Source: Gillisia sp. Hel1_33_143
GTDB lineage: Bacteria > Bacteroidota > Bacteroidia > Flavobacteriales > Flavobacteriaceae
Reading direction: 5' to 3'
Assembly (NCBI RefSeq): GCF_900104765.1
Contig: NZ_LT629737.1
Location: forward strand, 2,294,001 to 2,358,000
Length of the DNA stretch: 64,000 nt
Under the pieces are notes generated by a model that was given only the letters and a program-made list of their open reading frames with translations, made no database searches and was not told the origin of the DNA. The position numbers were made by a program, and so were the translations under genes. Shown in pieces: positions 9,359 through 17,902 of the stretch; the first letter of the stretch is position 1; each line of letters starts with the position of its first letter.

Positions 9359-10457
9359 TTACAATGCTTTTATATGTAGTCATCGTTTTTTGCGCCATAG
9401 TTTCTGTAGAAAAAGATCTTATAAGGACGTTATGAGAACGATGAATAAAATTTTCTTGCAAAGATACGTTGTCTATTAAAGTTATAAGCAAGTTTGCAAT
9501 TTTAATATGATCATGCGCTGGAGCTAATAACCCGTTTACTCCATGTTCTATGATCTCTGGAATCCCTCCAACATTAGTACTTAAAACAGGAATTTTCATT
9601 AAAAAAGATTCATAAATAAATTGAGGCACTCCTTCACTCTGAGAAGTCAATACAGAAATATTAAACTGAGAGATGAGCTGTGATGCAATTGGCTGGAAGC
9701 CCATAAATGTTATATGATCTTCCAGATGAAGCAACCTAACTCTATGTATTAAGGCATCTGTTCTTTTACTAAATGCGCCTATCTGAATAAAATGGAGTTC
9801 TTTTTTATTTTGAACGTTTACTAGTTGATCTATAACATTTATAAATGTATCTAAGTCTTTTGCTCTTATATGATTTGCAATATTTCCAATAAGTATTTGA
9901 TGTTCCTTCAGATTTAGCTGTTCTCTCAGAATAATAGAAGATGGATATGGATTTGCAGACACATTGGTACCATGATAAATGGTTTCTAGTTTGTCTTTTT
10001 CTACTATTGCTTTAGAGGTAATTCTCCGAGTTTCTTTAGAAACGCATAGGATCCTCTTTATCTTAGGGTAGTTGTATTTATATAGGGTTTGTCTTCTATC
10101 TTTTATAGGAAAAGAGGTTTTTTTACTGAGTACAAATGGAGGCAGCCGGTATAATTTATCTGCTATAATAGAGAGTGTTAGTGCGGTTGGATCATGAATA
10201 TGAATTAGATCAATCTTCTCTTTTCTACAAATAGCAATGATCTTTGAGCTATATCTTGGGTCTATCTTTAAGCTTAAAAATGAAGTTGAAACAGATAGAT
10301 CATTCTCCTTAAGTTTTTGGTAAAGTGCAGAATTATTGGGGCATAGTACAAAATTCTTATTTTCAGGATAGGTGCTGTTTAAAGTTTTTACCAGATTGAA
10401 AATATGATTTTCTCCACCTCCCCAGGTCTTTACCGCAGATAGATGTAAGATTTTCAT
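9348..10457 (-). CDS. Glycosyltransferase family 4
   Basis: 369 residues, GT-B fold. The N-terminal domain begins MKILHLSAVKTWGGGENH, the usual nucleotide-sugar GT4 start with a glycine-rich turn. The C-terminal donor-binding half has the E-x7-E type motif (SEGVPQFIYESFLMKIPVLS) and GGIPEII. It probably transfers a sugar onto a cell-surface glycan such as LPS core, O-chain or capsule. The acceptor cannot be told. It has its own promoter box and opens the GT4-tsaC-cca run, an operon linking envelope and tRNA genes. Confidence 0.88.
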   Translation of the reverse strand: MKILHLSAVKTWGGGENHIFNLVKTLNSTYPENKNFVLCPNNSALYQKLKENDLSVSTSFLSLKIDPRYSSKIIAICRKEKIDLIHIHDPTALTLSIIADKLYRLPPFVLSKKTSFPIKDRRQTLYKYNYPKIKRILCVSKETRRITSKAIVEKDKLETIYHGTNVSANPYPSSIILREQLNLKEHQILIGNIANHIRAKDLDTFINVIDQLVNVQNKKELHFIQIGAFSKRTDALIHRVRLLHLEDHITFMGFQPIASQLISQFNISVLTSQSEGVPQFIYESFLMKIPVLSTNVGGIPEIIEHGVNGLLAPAHDHIKIANLLITLIDNVSLQENFIHRSHNVLIRSFSTETMAQKTMTTYKSIVNGK

Positions 10458-10482
10458 ATTTTTGAAGCCGCTTTCATTGGTG

Positions 10483-10490
10483 CAAATTTA
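10483..10490 (-). promoter_or_regulatory. Bacteroidota -7 promoter box
   Basis: TAAATTTG on the minus strand, 25 bases before the GT4 start at 10457. Perfect TAnnTTTG. No clear -33 element. Confidence 0.55.
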
Positions 10491-10624
10491 CAATTTCCCT
10501 AAAAGAAGCTTGTACTAATCATTCTGAATTTTATATTTGGAAGGGAAAGGAGAGAGATTTATAAGAAGGTTTATCTTTCGTTAATCTCATCAACAGAATA
10601 TATTATATAATTTTAAAATCATTA

Positions 10625-11413
10625 ATGAAAACAGCGCTGCTTATTTCTACCTACAACTGGCCAGAAGCCTTAGAATTAGTACTTAAAAGCCTTATTGCTC
10701 AAACAGTACTTCCAGATGAGGTACTTATTGCAGATGATGGTTCTAGAGATGAAACAAAAGCGCTTATAACTAAATTTAAAAAAGAATCTACTCTAAATAT
10801 TAATCACGTATGGCATGAAGATTCGGGGTTTAGAAGAACTGTTATTCTAAACAAAGCTATAGCCAGTACCAATGCAGATTATATTATTCAATTAGATGGA
10901 GATTGTATAATGCATTCAAATTTCATTGAAGATCACATAAAAAACGCCACTGTAGGTATCTACTTATTTGGAAGTAGAGTAAATCTAACCGAAGAGCTAA
11001 GCGCTGGTGCAGTTAAAGATCAGCAAATAGATTTTAGTTTTTTTACTAAGGGTATGACGCGAAGAACTAGGAATATTTATCTTCCTAAATTTGGAGCATT
11101 TTATAAAGCTAAAAAAGAACTTTCTAAGAAAGTACGAGGATGTAATCTTTCTTTCTGGCAGGAAGATTTTTTAAAGATAAATGGTTATAATGAAGATATG
11201 ACCGGATGGGGTAGGGAAGACTCGGAAATGGTAATAAGATTATTAAATAATGATATCTACGGAAAAAGGCTAAGATACCAAGGCATCATATACCACCTGT
11301 GGCATCCCCAGGCCCAAAGAGAGCGAGATACCATCAACTATGAAATTCAATTAAAAGCTGAGCAACAGAAATTACAGACCTGTGAAAATGGAATTGATAA
11401 GTATTTGCCTTAG
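10625..11413 (+). CDS. Glycosyltransferase family 2 with galactosyltransferase-like C-terminus
   Basis: 262 residues, GT-A fold. The N-terminus carries LLISTYNWPEALELVLKSL and the ADDGSRDET nucleotide-binding segment. The metal-binding D-x-D is in IQLDGDC, and the GT7-like catalytic loop is TGWGREDSEMVIRL. Such proteins transfer sugars in LPS core or O-antigen assembly. Single gene. Its TAG stop overlaps the TAA stop of the convergent gene at 11410, so the two messages share their 3' ends. Confidence 0.88.
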   Translation: MKTALLISTYNWPEALELVLKSLIAQTVLPDEVLIADDGSRDETKALITKFKKESTLNINHVWHEDSGFRRTVILNKAIASTNADYIIQLDGDCIMHSNFIEDHIKNATVGIYLFGSRVNLTEELSAGAVKDQQIDFSFFTKGMTRRTRNIYLPKFGAFYKAKKELSKKVRGCNLSFWQEDFLKINGYNEDMTGWGREDSEMVIRLLNNDIYGKRLRYQGIIYHLWHPQAQRERDTINYEIQLKAEQQKLQTCENGIDKYLP

Positions 11414-12534
11414 CTATTAAGAAACTTAATTATAGACTGTGCTGCTCTGATGGATGGAGTAGAACCTTCCTGCACAAAATAATTCTCAAGATTTAATTTT
11501 TCTTGAACAGGTCTATATTCATCAAAACTTAAGAAAGCTTGCGATAAATCGCTATCCAAATCTTTAATACGGTCTATTACCAAACCACTCTGCCAAAATC
11601 TATAATTGATGTCCTCTTTATAATCTATACCATTCGTGTTTAAAAATAAACACGGTCTAGGATTAATTATAAACTCATATACCTGGCTAGAAACATCGCC
11701 CAGATAAAGATCTGCAGCATTAACTAATTGCATATCTGTACTGGCTGCAGAACCTAGATCTATGTGAATATGCGGTGCATCTAAAAACCTTTTTGGAATT
11801 TGCTCTTTATTTTCACCTCCCTTTAATTCTTGAAATAAATGTAAATGGGGTGCGAAGATCAAATTATATTTATCCTGATTGTAAAAATATGCGAGTATCT
11901 CCAACCCAAATTTGTTCCATGAAGATAATTCAGAATCAAAGTGAGGATTGTAAATAACAACGGGTTTTTGATTTTTAAAAAAGTTCTTTTTTTTCAGATT
12001 TTTTACAGCATCTAATTTAGGATACCCAACTACTACAGGATTTTTCCCTAATAGATTAAGTTCTTTGAATTGCTGATGGTGAAACTCGCCAAATAATAAT
12101 TGAAAATCGAAATCTAATTGAGCGGGATTATAAGAATAGGCTCTACCAGGAGTACCATGTGGGAACTTGATCAATTTAATATGGGTTCCTAGAAGATATT
12201 TCTGAAAATAATCTGTAAAGACTACCGCGTCAAAATTGTCTGTGATGTATTTTTTGTTCTTTTTTATCCAGAAACCTTTTCTAGGCAATTTTCTATCCTT
12301 TAATTTATCGGTAAGTGCTCGAAAAGGGGAGGTACTAAGTTCTTCAATTTTTAAAGCAGTTGGTTGAAATCTATTAATACACTTAAATAAATAGGGATCT
12401 GGATTTTTGTAGGTAAGTATAGACACTTCATGATTCTTAGCAAGTTCTGCTGCTACACTTATAAAATGATTGATATGATGAATTTCATCAAGAAATAGAA
12501 ATCCAATTTTAAATGATTCCGATTTATTCTTCAC
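11410..12534 (-). CDS. CDP-glycerol glycerophosphotransferase-like protein
   Basis: 374 residues with the GT-B-like layout of TagB/TagF-type polyol-phosphate transferases. It has IKFPHGTPGRAYSYNP (catalytic-type His), NPHFDSELSSW, and the C-terminal DLYLGDVSSQVYEFI motif that binds the CDP-linked donor. In Gram-negative bacteria such enzymes add glycerol-phosphate or related groups to surface polysaccharides, so this is probably a decoration step in the LPS/O-chain block. The start is a GTG at 12534, 18 bases downstream of the predicted transcription start. No in-frame ATG fits. Exact substrate unknown. Confidence 0.8.
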   Translation of the reverse strand: MKNKSESFKIGFLFLDEIHHINHFISVAAELAKNHEVSILTYKNPDPYLFKCINRFQPTALKIEELSTSPFRALTDKLKDRKLPRKGFWIKKNKKYITDNFDAVVFTDYFQKYLLGTHIKLIKFPHGTPGRAYSYNPAQLDFDFQLLFGEFHHQQFKELNLLGKNPVVVGYPKLDAVKNLKKKNFFKNQKPVVIYNPHFDSELSSWNKFGLEILAYFYNQDKYNLIFAPHLHLFQELKGGENKEQIPKRFLDAPHIHIDLGSAASTDMQLVNAADLYLGDVSSQVYEFIINPRPCLFLNTNGIDYKEDINYRFWQSGLVIDRIKDLDSDLSQAFLSFDEYRPVQEKLNLENYFVQEGSTPSIRAAQSIIKFLNS

Positions 12535-12557
12535 AAGTAATTTCTTTACATTTTAAG

Positions 12558-12565
12558 CAAATATA
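12558..12565 (-). promoter_or_regulatory. Bacteroidota -7 promoter box
   Basis: TATATTTG on the minus strand, about 24 bases upstream of the GTG at 12534. It pairs back to back with the box at 12615-12622 for the divergent kinase gene. Confidence 0.6.
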
Positions 12566-12614
12566 ATTTAATAAAAAGAACCTTAGTTCTATCAATTTAA
12601 GAATACCAATATTT

Positions 12615-12622
12615 TATATTTG
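12615..12622 (+). promoter_or_regulatory. Bacteroidota -7 promoter box abutting a start codon
   Basis: TATATTTG ends only 4 bases before the ATG at 12627. The expected transcription start falls on or next to that ATG, so the message is probably leaderless. Confidence 0.55.
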
Positions 12623-12626
12623 CAGC

Positions 12627-13373
12627 ATGAAAGCTAAGTTCAGCCAGAATTATTTATCAGAAAATATCGAGATCTCTCAAATTATTGAAGATTTCGATGC
12701 TACCGGCACCACTCTCTATGATGATAGAAATACAATAAAGATCTTTGATCATAAGGGTGATGTTTTAAACATCAAAAGGTTTAAGGTGCCTAATGCGGTA
12801 AACAAGATTGCGTACAAATTCTTCAGAAAATCTAAGGCAGAGCGTTCTTTCAATTATGCACAGGAGTTACTAAAGAGAGAGATAGATACACCAGCACCCG
12901 TGGCTTATTTTGAGGAGCAGTTGCCTTTTACTTTTGGAACAAGCTACTTTGTGAGCAAGCATATAACGTATGATCTTACCTATAGAGAGCTAGTACAAGA
13001 ACCAAATTTTAAAGATCACGAAAAGATCTTGAGGGCGTTTACCAGATTTACTTATGAGCTGCATCAAAAAGGAGTGTTGTTTTTAGACCACTCTCCGGGT
13101 AATACGCTTATTCAGATTAATGATGGTTCGTATAAATTCTATCTGGTAGATCTTAATAGAATGATCTTTAAAGATCTTACTGAAGAAGACAGACTTAAAA
13201 ATTTCAGTCGACTTTCTCCAAAAAAGGAAATGGTAGAAGTTATGGCAAATGAATATGCTAAACTCATCAGTAAACCATCTGCAGAGATCTTTGGTAAAAT
13301 GTGGGCATACACTACCGCTTTTCAGGAACAGATAGAAAGAAAGAATAGATTAAAGCAAAAATTTAGAAAGTAG
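12627..13373 (+). CDS. Lipopolysaccharide core kinase, WaaP/KdkA/InaA-like
   Basis: 248 residues of the Kdo/WaaP lipopolysaccharide-kinase superfamily. Catalytic landmarks are the Lys of LNIKRFK (K50 or K53), E80 in helix C, a catalytic loop FLDHSPGNTL (D154 and N159), and a metal-binding VDLNRM (D175). The family phosphorylates Kdo or heptose in the LPS inner core using ATP at the cytoplasmic face. Bacteroidota LPS commonly carries Kdo-phosphate, which fits a KdkA-like role, but the acceptor is inferred. It faces the GT9 gene tail to tail with 8 bp between them. Confidence 0.85.
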   Translation: MKAKFSQNYLSENIEISQIIEDFDATGTTLYDDRNTIKIFDHKGDVLNIKRFKVPNAVNKIAYKFFRKSKAERSFNYAQELLKREIDTPAPVAYFEEQLPFTFGTSYFVSKHITYDLTYRELVQEPNFKDHEKILRAFTRFTYELHQKGVLFLDHSPGNTLIQINDGSYKFYLVDLNRMIFKDLTEEDRLKNFSRLSPKKEMVEVMANEYAKLISKPSAEIFGKMWAYTTAFQEQIERKNRLKQKFRK

Positions 13374-13381
13374 TCCAATCC

Positions 13382-14443
13382 CTATTTATTTCGATCTAAG
13401 AACAATTTCAGATCTGGATAGATAAAATCTGGTTTAAAGATCCAATACCATTGGTAAGCTTCTTTTCGAAGGTCTTTTTTATCTTTTTCTATAAATAGTT
13501 CCGGTCTATAATCATTTAGATGAACCCCTACATTTTTTAAACCGTCTTCATATAAATTCCAGTCGGCTTTAAATATTTGTGGGCTAAATATGGAGAAGCT
13601 TGGTATGCTTAAAGCTTTGGCCATATTAACAGCACCGCCTTCATTACCTATAATCGCATTGCAGTAGCTGGTTAGCGCCATAAATTCTCTAAGATTCTTT
13701 CCGTAAACAGCTAGATTTATTTGAGCTCGGGTTTCTTCTTCACACAATTCTAAAATTTCTAGAACAGTATCTTTTTGTGAAGGGATGTAATTAATTATGA
13801 GTTGAGCCTTGGTTTGAGCCACAATATAATTCAATAGCATGGCCATATATGGTTTGGGATAAGATTTACTTTCTGAACTCCCCAAAATACCTATCATATA
13901 CAAAGGCTGCTGAAGGTCTATTCCATTAACCATCAAAAGTTGCTTCGCCTTGTCTTTCTCTTCCTGAGTTAGATAGATCTTAGGTTTGAGAGCTTTTGGG
14001 AAACTTTTTCCTAGTCCCTTTAATAATAGCATTCTATTTTCAATAGCCAAACCTGCTGGTGTTTCAGATTTTGTAGCGGGTCTATATCTTTTTGAATAGG
14101 CATTTTTTGTGTACCATTTCTTAAAAGAAATCTTCTCTGAAGCTCCACTTCTCATAGTGATAGCTGCAGAATTTATTTTAGAATAGACATCAATAACAAC
14201 ATCATACTTCTCTTCTTTAACAATGTGGATCATCTTAATCAAACCTTTTGCAGATTTTTGCACGTCAGGATCAAATATGATGTATTTATCTATAAACGGA
14301 TTGTTCTCTACCACCGGGAGCGTATGCTTATAGATCAAATAATGAAGTTCAGCATCTGGGTATCTGGAGCGTATTGCCTCAAATAGAATTGAGGACGTAA
14401 GTACGTCCCCAATCATTTTCATCTGTATGATAAGTATTTTCAA
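13382..14443 (-). CDS. Glycosyltransferase family 9 (heptosyltransferase-like)
   Basis: 353 residues, GT-B fold of the ADP-heptose:LPS heptosyltransferase type. The start MKILIIQMKMIGDVLTSS has the GDVL acceptor-site motif. The C-terminal IIGNEGGAVNMAKALSIPS loop is the donor-site motif of GT9. Likely builds LPS core. The start codon is TTG at 14443; ATG codons 21 and 27 bases further in would cut off the first beta strand. It follows dapD by 17 bp on the same strand and is probably co-transcribed with it. Confidence 0.87.
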   Translation of the reverse strand: MKILIIQMKMIGDVLTSSILFEAIRSRYPDAELHYLIYKHTLPVVENNPFIDKYIIFDPDVQKSAKGLIKMIHIVKEEKYDVVIDVYSKINSAAITMRSGASEKISFKKWYTKNAYSKRYRPATKSETPAGLAIENRMLLLKGLGKSFPKALKPKIYLTQEEKDKAKQLLMVNGIDLQQPLYMIGILGSSESKSYPKPYMAMLLNYIVAQTKAQLIINYIPSQKDTVLEILELCEEETRAQINLAVYGKNLREFMALTSYCNAIIGNEGGAVNMAKALSIPSFSIFSPQIFKADWNLYEDGLKNVGVHLNDYRPELFIEKDKKDLRKEAYQWYWIFKPDFIYPDLKLFLDRNK

Positions 14444-14460
14444 TCTTAGAGATTATAAAT

Positions 14461-15276
14461 TTATACAGCTACATTATATTCCCTTAATGCGTCGTTCAAG
14501 GAAGTTTTCTTATTGGTGCTTTCTTTTCTTTGTCCTATTATTAAAGCGCATGGCACCTGAAATTCTCCTGCAGGAAATTTCTTGGTATAGCTTCCAGGAA
14601 TCACCACAGAACGAGCAGGAACATATCCTTTAAATTCTTTTGGCTCATCTCCAGTTACATCTATGATCTTTGTAGAAGCTGTAAGTACGACATTTGCTCC
14701 CAGAACAGCCTCTTTTTCTACTCTTATTCCTTCAACAACTATACATCTGGAACCTATAAAAGCGTTATCTTCTATAATTACCGGTGCTGCTTGAAGAGGT
14801 TCTAAAACGCCTCCAATTCCAACTCCACCACTTAAGTGTACATTCTTTCCAATTTGAGCGCAACTCCCAACAGTTGCCCAGGTATCTACCATTGTGCCCT
14901 CATCTACATATGCTCCAATATTTACATAACTAGGCATTAATATAACACCACTAGAAATATATGCACCATGTCTGGCAACAGCATTAGGAACAACTCTAAT
15001 TCCTTTTTCTTTATATCCGGTTTTTAAAGGAATTTTATCATGATATTCAAAAATACCAGCCTCTAAGGTTTCCATTTTCTGAATTGGAAAATACAGCACT
15101 ACCGCCTTCTTAACCCATTCATTAACTTGCCATTTATCTCCTAAAGGTTCTGCAACTCTTAATTTTCCTTCATCTAATAAAGAGATCACTTCTCTTATTG
15201 CATTGGTGGTCTCTTCCTCATTCAACAAGCTTCTGTCCTCCCAAGCTTTGGTGATAATTGCTTCTAAATTGGTCAT
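14461..15276 (-). CDS. dapD: Tetrahydrodipicolinate N-succinyltransferase
   Basis: 271 residues, normal for DapD. The C-terminal half is a left-handed beta-helix of hexapeptide repeats (for example AYISSGVILMPSYVNIGAYV and GGVGIGGVLEPLQAAPVII). The N-terminal helical region has RVAEPLGDKWQVNEWVKKA. It succinylates tetrahydrodipicolinate in the lysine/meso-diaminopimelate pathway feeding peptidoglycan. dapB of the same pathway lies at 56545-57249. It has its own promoter box and is divergent from ruvX. Confidence 0.95.
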   Translation of the reverse strand: MTNLEAIITKAWEDRSLLNEEETTNAIREVISLLDEGKLRVAEPLGDKWQVNEWVKKAVVLYFPIQKMETLEAGIFEYHDKIPLKTGYKEKGIRVVPNAVARHGAYISSGVILMPSYVNIGAYVDEGTMVDTWATVGSCAQIGKNVHLSGGVGIGGVLEPLQAAPVIIEDNAFIGSRCIVVEGIRVEKEAVLGANVVLTASTKIIDVTGDEPKEFKGYVPARSVVIPGSYTKKFPAGEFQVPCALIIGQRKESTNKKTSLNDALREYNVAV

Positions 15277-15291
15277 AATCTATTTTTGTAG

Positions 15292-15299
15292 CAAATATA
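15292..15299 (-). promoter_or_regulatory. Bacteroidota -7 promoter box
   Basis: TATATTTG on the minus strand, 15 bases before the dapD ATG. Perfect TAnnTTTG. Confidence 0.6.
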
Positions 15300-15314
15300 A
15301 TAGCTTCCCTTCAA

Positions 15315-15349
15315 TTTTTGGGAGCATTAGCATATAAACCTTACATTTG
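15315..15349 (+). promoter_or_regulatory. Complete promoter (-33 and -7) of ruvX
   Basis: TTTTTG at 15315-15320 and TACATTTG at 15342-15349 are 21 bases apart, a good match to the Bacteroidota TTTG-N19/21-TAnnTTTG promoter. It lies inside an in-frame upstream extension of ruvX and thereby sets the ruvX start at 15363. Confidence 0.7.
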
Positions 15350-15362
15350 CATAAAATTTGAT

Positions 15363-15770
15363 ATGGCTAGAATAATGGCTTTAGATTATGGAGCTAAGCG
15401 CACAGGAATAGCAATTACAGATGAGATGCAGATCATAGCATCTGGTCTTGCTACAGTGCCTACTTCAGAATTGTTGGTCTACCTTGAAAAATATTTTACT
15501 TCAGAAAATGTGGAGTTGGTATTAATGGGGCAGCCAAAACAAATGGACTACTCCGATTCTCAAAGTGAACCGGCAATTTTAGAGTTCTTAAAAAAGTTTG
15601 CTCTTAAATTTCCAGATATGGAGGTTAAAAGAGTAGATGAAAGATTCACTTCTAAAATGGCCGTAAAAACCATGATAGATAGCGGATTGAAAAAGAAAAA
15701 GCGCCAGAATAAGGCTTTGGTAGATGAAATTAGCGCTACCATAATTTTACAATCTTATTTGTATAAATAA
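15363..15770 (+). CDS. ruvX: Holliday junction resolvase-like YqgF/RuvX
   Basis: 135 residues of RNase H fold, the normal length for RuvX/YqgF. It begins MARIMALDYGAKRTGIAI, where the DYG aspartate and KRTG are the family's first active-site motif. The second acidic motif is MGQPKQMD and the third is VDERFTSKMA. Family members act in rRNA 5' maturation and as putative Holliday-junction nucleases. The frame is open further upstream to 15318, but the promoter lies there, so 15363 is taken as the start. First gene of a likely ruvX-def-DUF5606 run. Confidence 0.92.
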   Translation: MARIMALDYGAKRTGIAITDEMQIIASGLATVPTSELLVYLEKYFTSENVELVLMGQPKQMDYSDSQSEPAILEFLKKFALKFPDMEVKRVDERFTSKMAVKTMIDSGLKKKKRQNKALVDEISATIILQSYLYK

Positions 15771-15812
15771 GTTGATCACATAAAAGTTTATAAAGCATTA
15801 ATTTTTACAAGA

Positions 15813-16403
15813 ATGATTTTATCAATTGTTGCGTACGGAGATCCCGTTCTAAAGAAAAAATGTAAAGATATCCCCAAAGATTATCCAAAATTGGATGAAT
15901 TGATCAATAATATGTGGGATACTATGTACAACGCCTATGGTGTTGGGCTTGCTGCCCCTCAAGTGGGATTGCCAGTACGTATGTTCATGATAGATCCTGC
16001 TCCTTTTGCAGATGATGAGGAAATGGATGAAGAAGAAGTAACGCAATTAAAAAATCTTAGAAAAACGTTTATCAATCCACAAATAGTAGAAGAAGAGGGT
16101 GAGGAATGGGCGTTTAATGAGGGTTGTTTGAGTATTCCGGATGTAAGAGAAGATGTTTTTAGAAAACCAAAAATCACCATAGAATATATGGATGAGAACT
16201 TTGAGCCTAAGAGAGAAACTTATGATGGTTTAGCAGCAAGAGTTATTCAGCACGAGTATGATCATATTGAAGGTATCTTGTTCACAGATAAATTATCGAG
16301 TTTAAAGAAAAGGCTTATCAAAGGAAAACTTAGTAATATTGCTAAGGGAAAGGTACATGCAGACTACAAAATGAGATTTCCATTAATGAAAAAAGGGCGT
16401 TGA
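15813..16403 (+). CDS. def: Peptide deformylase
   Basis: 196 residues. It removes the N-formyl group from nascent proteins. All three family motifs are present: GVGLAAPQVG (residues 43-52), EGCLSIP with metal ligand C105, and QHEYDH with H147, E148 and H151. There is an acidic insertion between motifs 1 and 2 (around residues 66-80, DDEEMDEEE), common in Bacteroidota deformylases. It lies 42 bp after ruvX, the usual order in this family. Confidence 0.95.
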   Translation: MILSIVAYGDPVLKKKCKDIPKDYPKLDELINNMWDTMYNAYGVGLAAPQVGLPVRMFMIDPAPFADDEEMDEEEVTQLKNLRKTFINPQIVEEEGEEWAFNEGCLSIPDVREDVFRKPKITIEYMDENFEPKRETYDGLAARVIQHEYDHIEGILFTDKLSSLKKRLIKGKLSNIAKGKVHADYKMRFPLMKKGR

Positions 16404-16462
16404 TTCTTTTGATATTAAATCAAGAGATATGATATTTGCCAGCCAAAATTTATAAAAGAAGT

Positions 16463-16882
16463 ATGGGTTTAGAAAAAATTTTATCGATTTCCGGGAAACC
16501 AGGATTATATGAGTTAACAGCACAAACGCGTGGTGGTTTTGTTGCCAAATCTGTTACAGATGGTAAGAAAATAGCTGTAAATGTGCGTAATAATGTGAGT
16601 TTACTTAGCGAAATAGCTATTTATACCTATACAGAAGAAGTTCCTTTAGGAGAGATCTTTCAAAAGATTTCAGACAAAGAGGAAGGTAAAAAAGCTATAG
16701 ATCATAAATCTAATAAGAAAGAATTAGAAGCTTATTTTTCTGAGATCCTTCCAGATTATGATGTGGAAAGAGTTTACCAAAGTGATATAAAAAAAGTGTT
16801 ACAATGGTATAATCTATTAATTGACAATGGATTTACCGATTTTTCTAAAGGTGAAGCAAAAGCTTCAGACGAAGAAGAATAG
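16463..16882 (+). CDS. DUF5606 domain protein
   Basis: 139 residues starting MGLEKILSISGKPGLYEL, the characteristic start of this Bacteroidota-specific family of unknown function. It has an SH3-like N-terminal half and a helical C-terminal half ending in acidic residues. An upstream in-frame TTG at 16436 exists but sits inside a near -7 box (GATATTTG, 16431-16438), so it is not the start. Placed between def and mazG, as in many flavobacteria. Followed by a strong terminator. Confidence 0.85.
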   Translation: MGLEKILSISGKPGLYELTAQTRGGFVAKSVTDGKKIAVNVRNNVSLLSEIAIYTYTEEVPLGEIFQKISDKEEGKKAIDHKSNKKELEAYFSEILPDYDVERVYQSDIKKVLQWYNLLIDNGFTDFSKGEAKASDEEE

Positions 16883-16902
16883 TATCGACATACCTATAAA
16901 AT

Positions 16903-16935
16903 AAAAAGCAGCTTTAGAATCTAAAGCTGCTTTTT
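16903..16935 (+). terminator. Rho-independent terminator after the ruvX-def-DUF5606 run
   Basis: A 15-bp perfect stem (AAAAAGCAGCTTTAG and its complement) with a 3-base loop and a T tract. Confidence 0.9.
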
Positions 16936-17006
16936 ATTTTAATAATAATTCTTTCAGATAAAATTTATTATTATTTACGATTGTACTTTTATAAAAATCT
17001 TAGATC

Positions 17007-17780
17007 ATGAACTCCAGAAAAGACCAACTTTTAGCATTTGATAGACTTCTAACAATTATGGATGAATTGCGAGCGCAATGTCCTTGGGATAAAAAGCAAA
17101 CAATGGAGTCTTTAAGACATCTTACTATAGAAGAGGTGTATGAGTTAGGAGATGCTATTTTAGATAAAGATCAAGAAGAGATCAAGAAAGAGCTTGGAGA
17201 TGTGCTGCTACATCTTGTGTTCTACGCAAAAATAGGTAGTGAAACTAACGATTTTGATATAGCTGATGTCGCGAATTCCATTTGTGAAAAGTTAATTAGT
17301 AGGCATCCACATATCTACGGCGATGTTAAAGTGGAGAATGAAGAGGATGTAAAAAGGAATTGGGAGACATTAAAATTGAAAGAAGGTAAGAAAAGTGTAT
17401 TAGAAGGTGTTCCTAAATCTCTGCCAGCACTTGTTAAGGCTAGTAGAATTCAAGAAAAAGTAAAAGGTGTGGGTTTTGATTGGGAAGAGCCTCAACAGGT
17501 ATTTGAAAAGCTACAAGAGGAATTAGGAGAACTCCAACATGAGATAGATACTAATGATAAGGATAAGATGGAAGCAGAATTTGGAGATGTTCTCTTCTCT
17601 ATGGTAAACTATGCAAGATTTTTGAATATCAACCCGGAAAATGCTTTAGAACGTACCAATAAAAAATTCATTAAAAGGTTTCAATATTTAGAAGAGAAAG
17701 CTATCCAGATCAATAAACCTTTAAGTGAGATGAGCCTGGCAGAAATGGATATCTTCTGGAATGAAGCTAAGTTGCTCTAG
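17007..17780 (+). CDS. mazG: Nucleoside triphosphate pyrophosphohydrolase MazG
   Basis: 257 residues with two tandem MazG domains. The first has CPWDKKQTMESLRHLTIEE and ELGDVLLHLVFYAKI. The second has EELGELQHEI and EFGDVLFSMVNYARF. The EExxE/ExxD acidic clusters bind the metals that hydrolyse NTPs to NMP and pyrophosphate, a house-cleaning role. Its own message: a terminator lies upstream, and the next gene is convergent. Confidence 0.93.
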   Translation: MNSRKDQLLAFDRLLTIMDELRAQCPWDKKQTMESLRHLTIEEVYELGDAILDKDQEEIKKELGDVLLHLVFYAKIGSETNDFDIADVANSICEKLISRHPHIYGDVKVENEEDVKRNWETLKLKEGKKSVLEGVPKSLPALVKASRIQEKVKGVGFDWEEPQQVFEKLQEELGELQHEIDTNDKDKMEAEFGDVLFSMVNYARFLNINPENALERTNKKFIKRFQYLEEKAIQINKPLSEMSLAEMDIFWNEAKLL

Positions 17781-17815
17781 ATACGATAAATTTTAAATTC
17801 GAATATATAAATATA

Positions 17816-17880
17816 TAGGCTTTGTAATTAAGCATCCTCTATTTCAGGTGGAAATTTAAAGGAGCTTTTTACAAAGCCTA
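17816..17880. repeat. 65-bp element with 12-bp perfect terminal inverted repeats
   Basis: The left arm TAGGCTTTGTAA (17816-17827) and right arm TTACAAAGCCTA (17869-17880) are perfect complements. The 41-bp centre holds a smaller hairpin (ATTTC/GAAAT around 17840-17855). It lies between the convergent mazG and DUF349 genes. It may act as a bidirectional terminator or be a miniature palindromic element. It lacks the T tract of the other terminators in the window. Confidence 0.6.
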
Positions 17881-17902
17881 AATTATTAGTAATTTAATCT
17901 AT

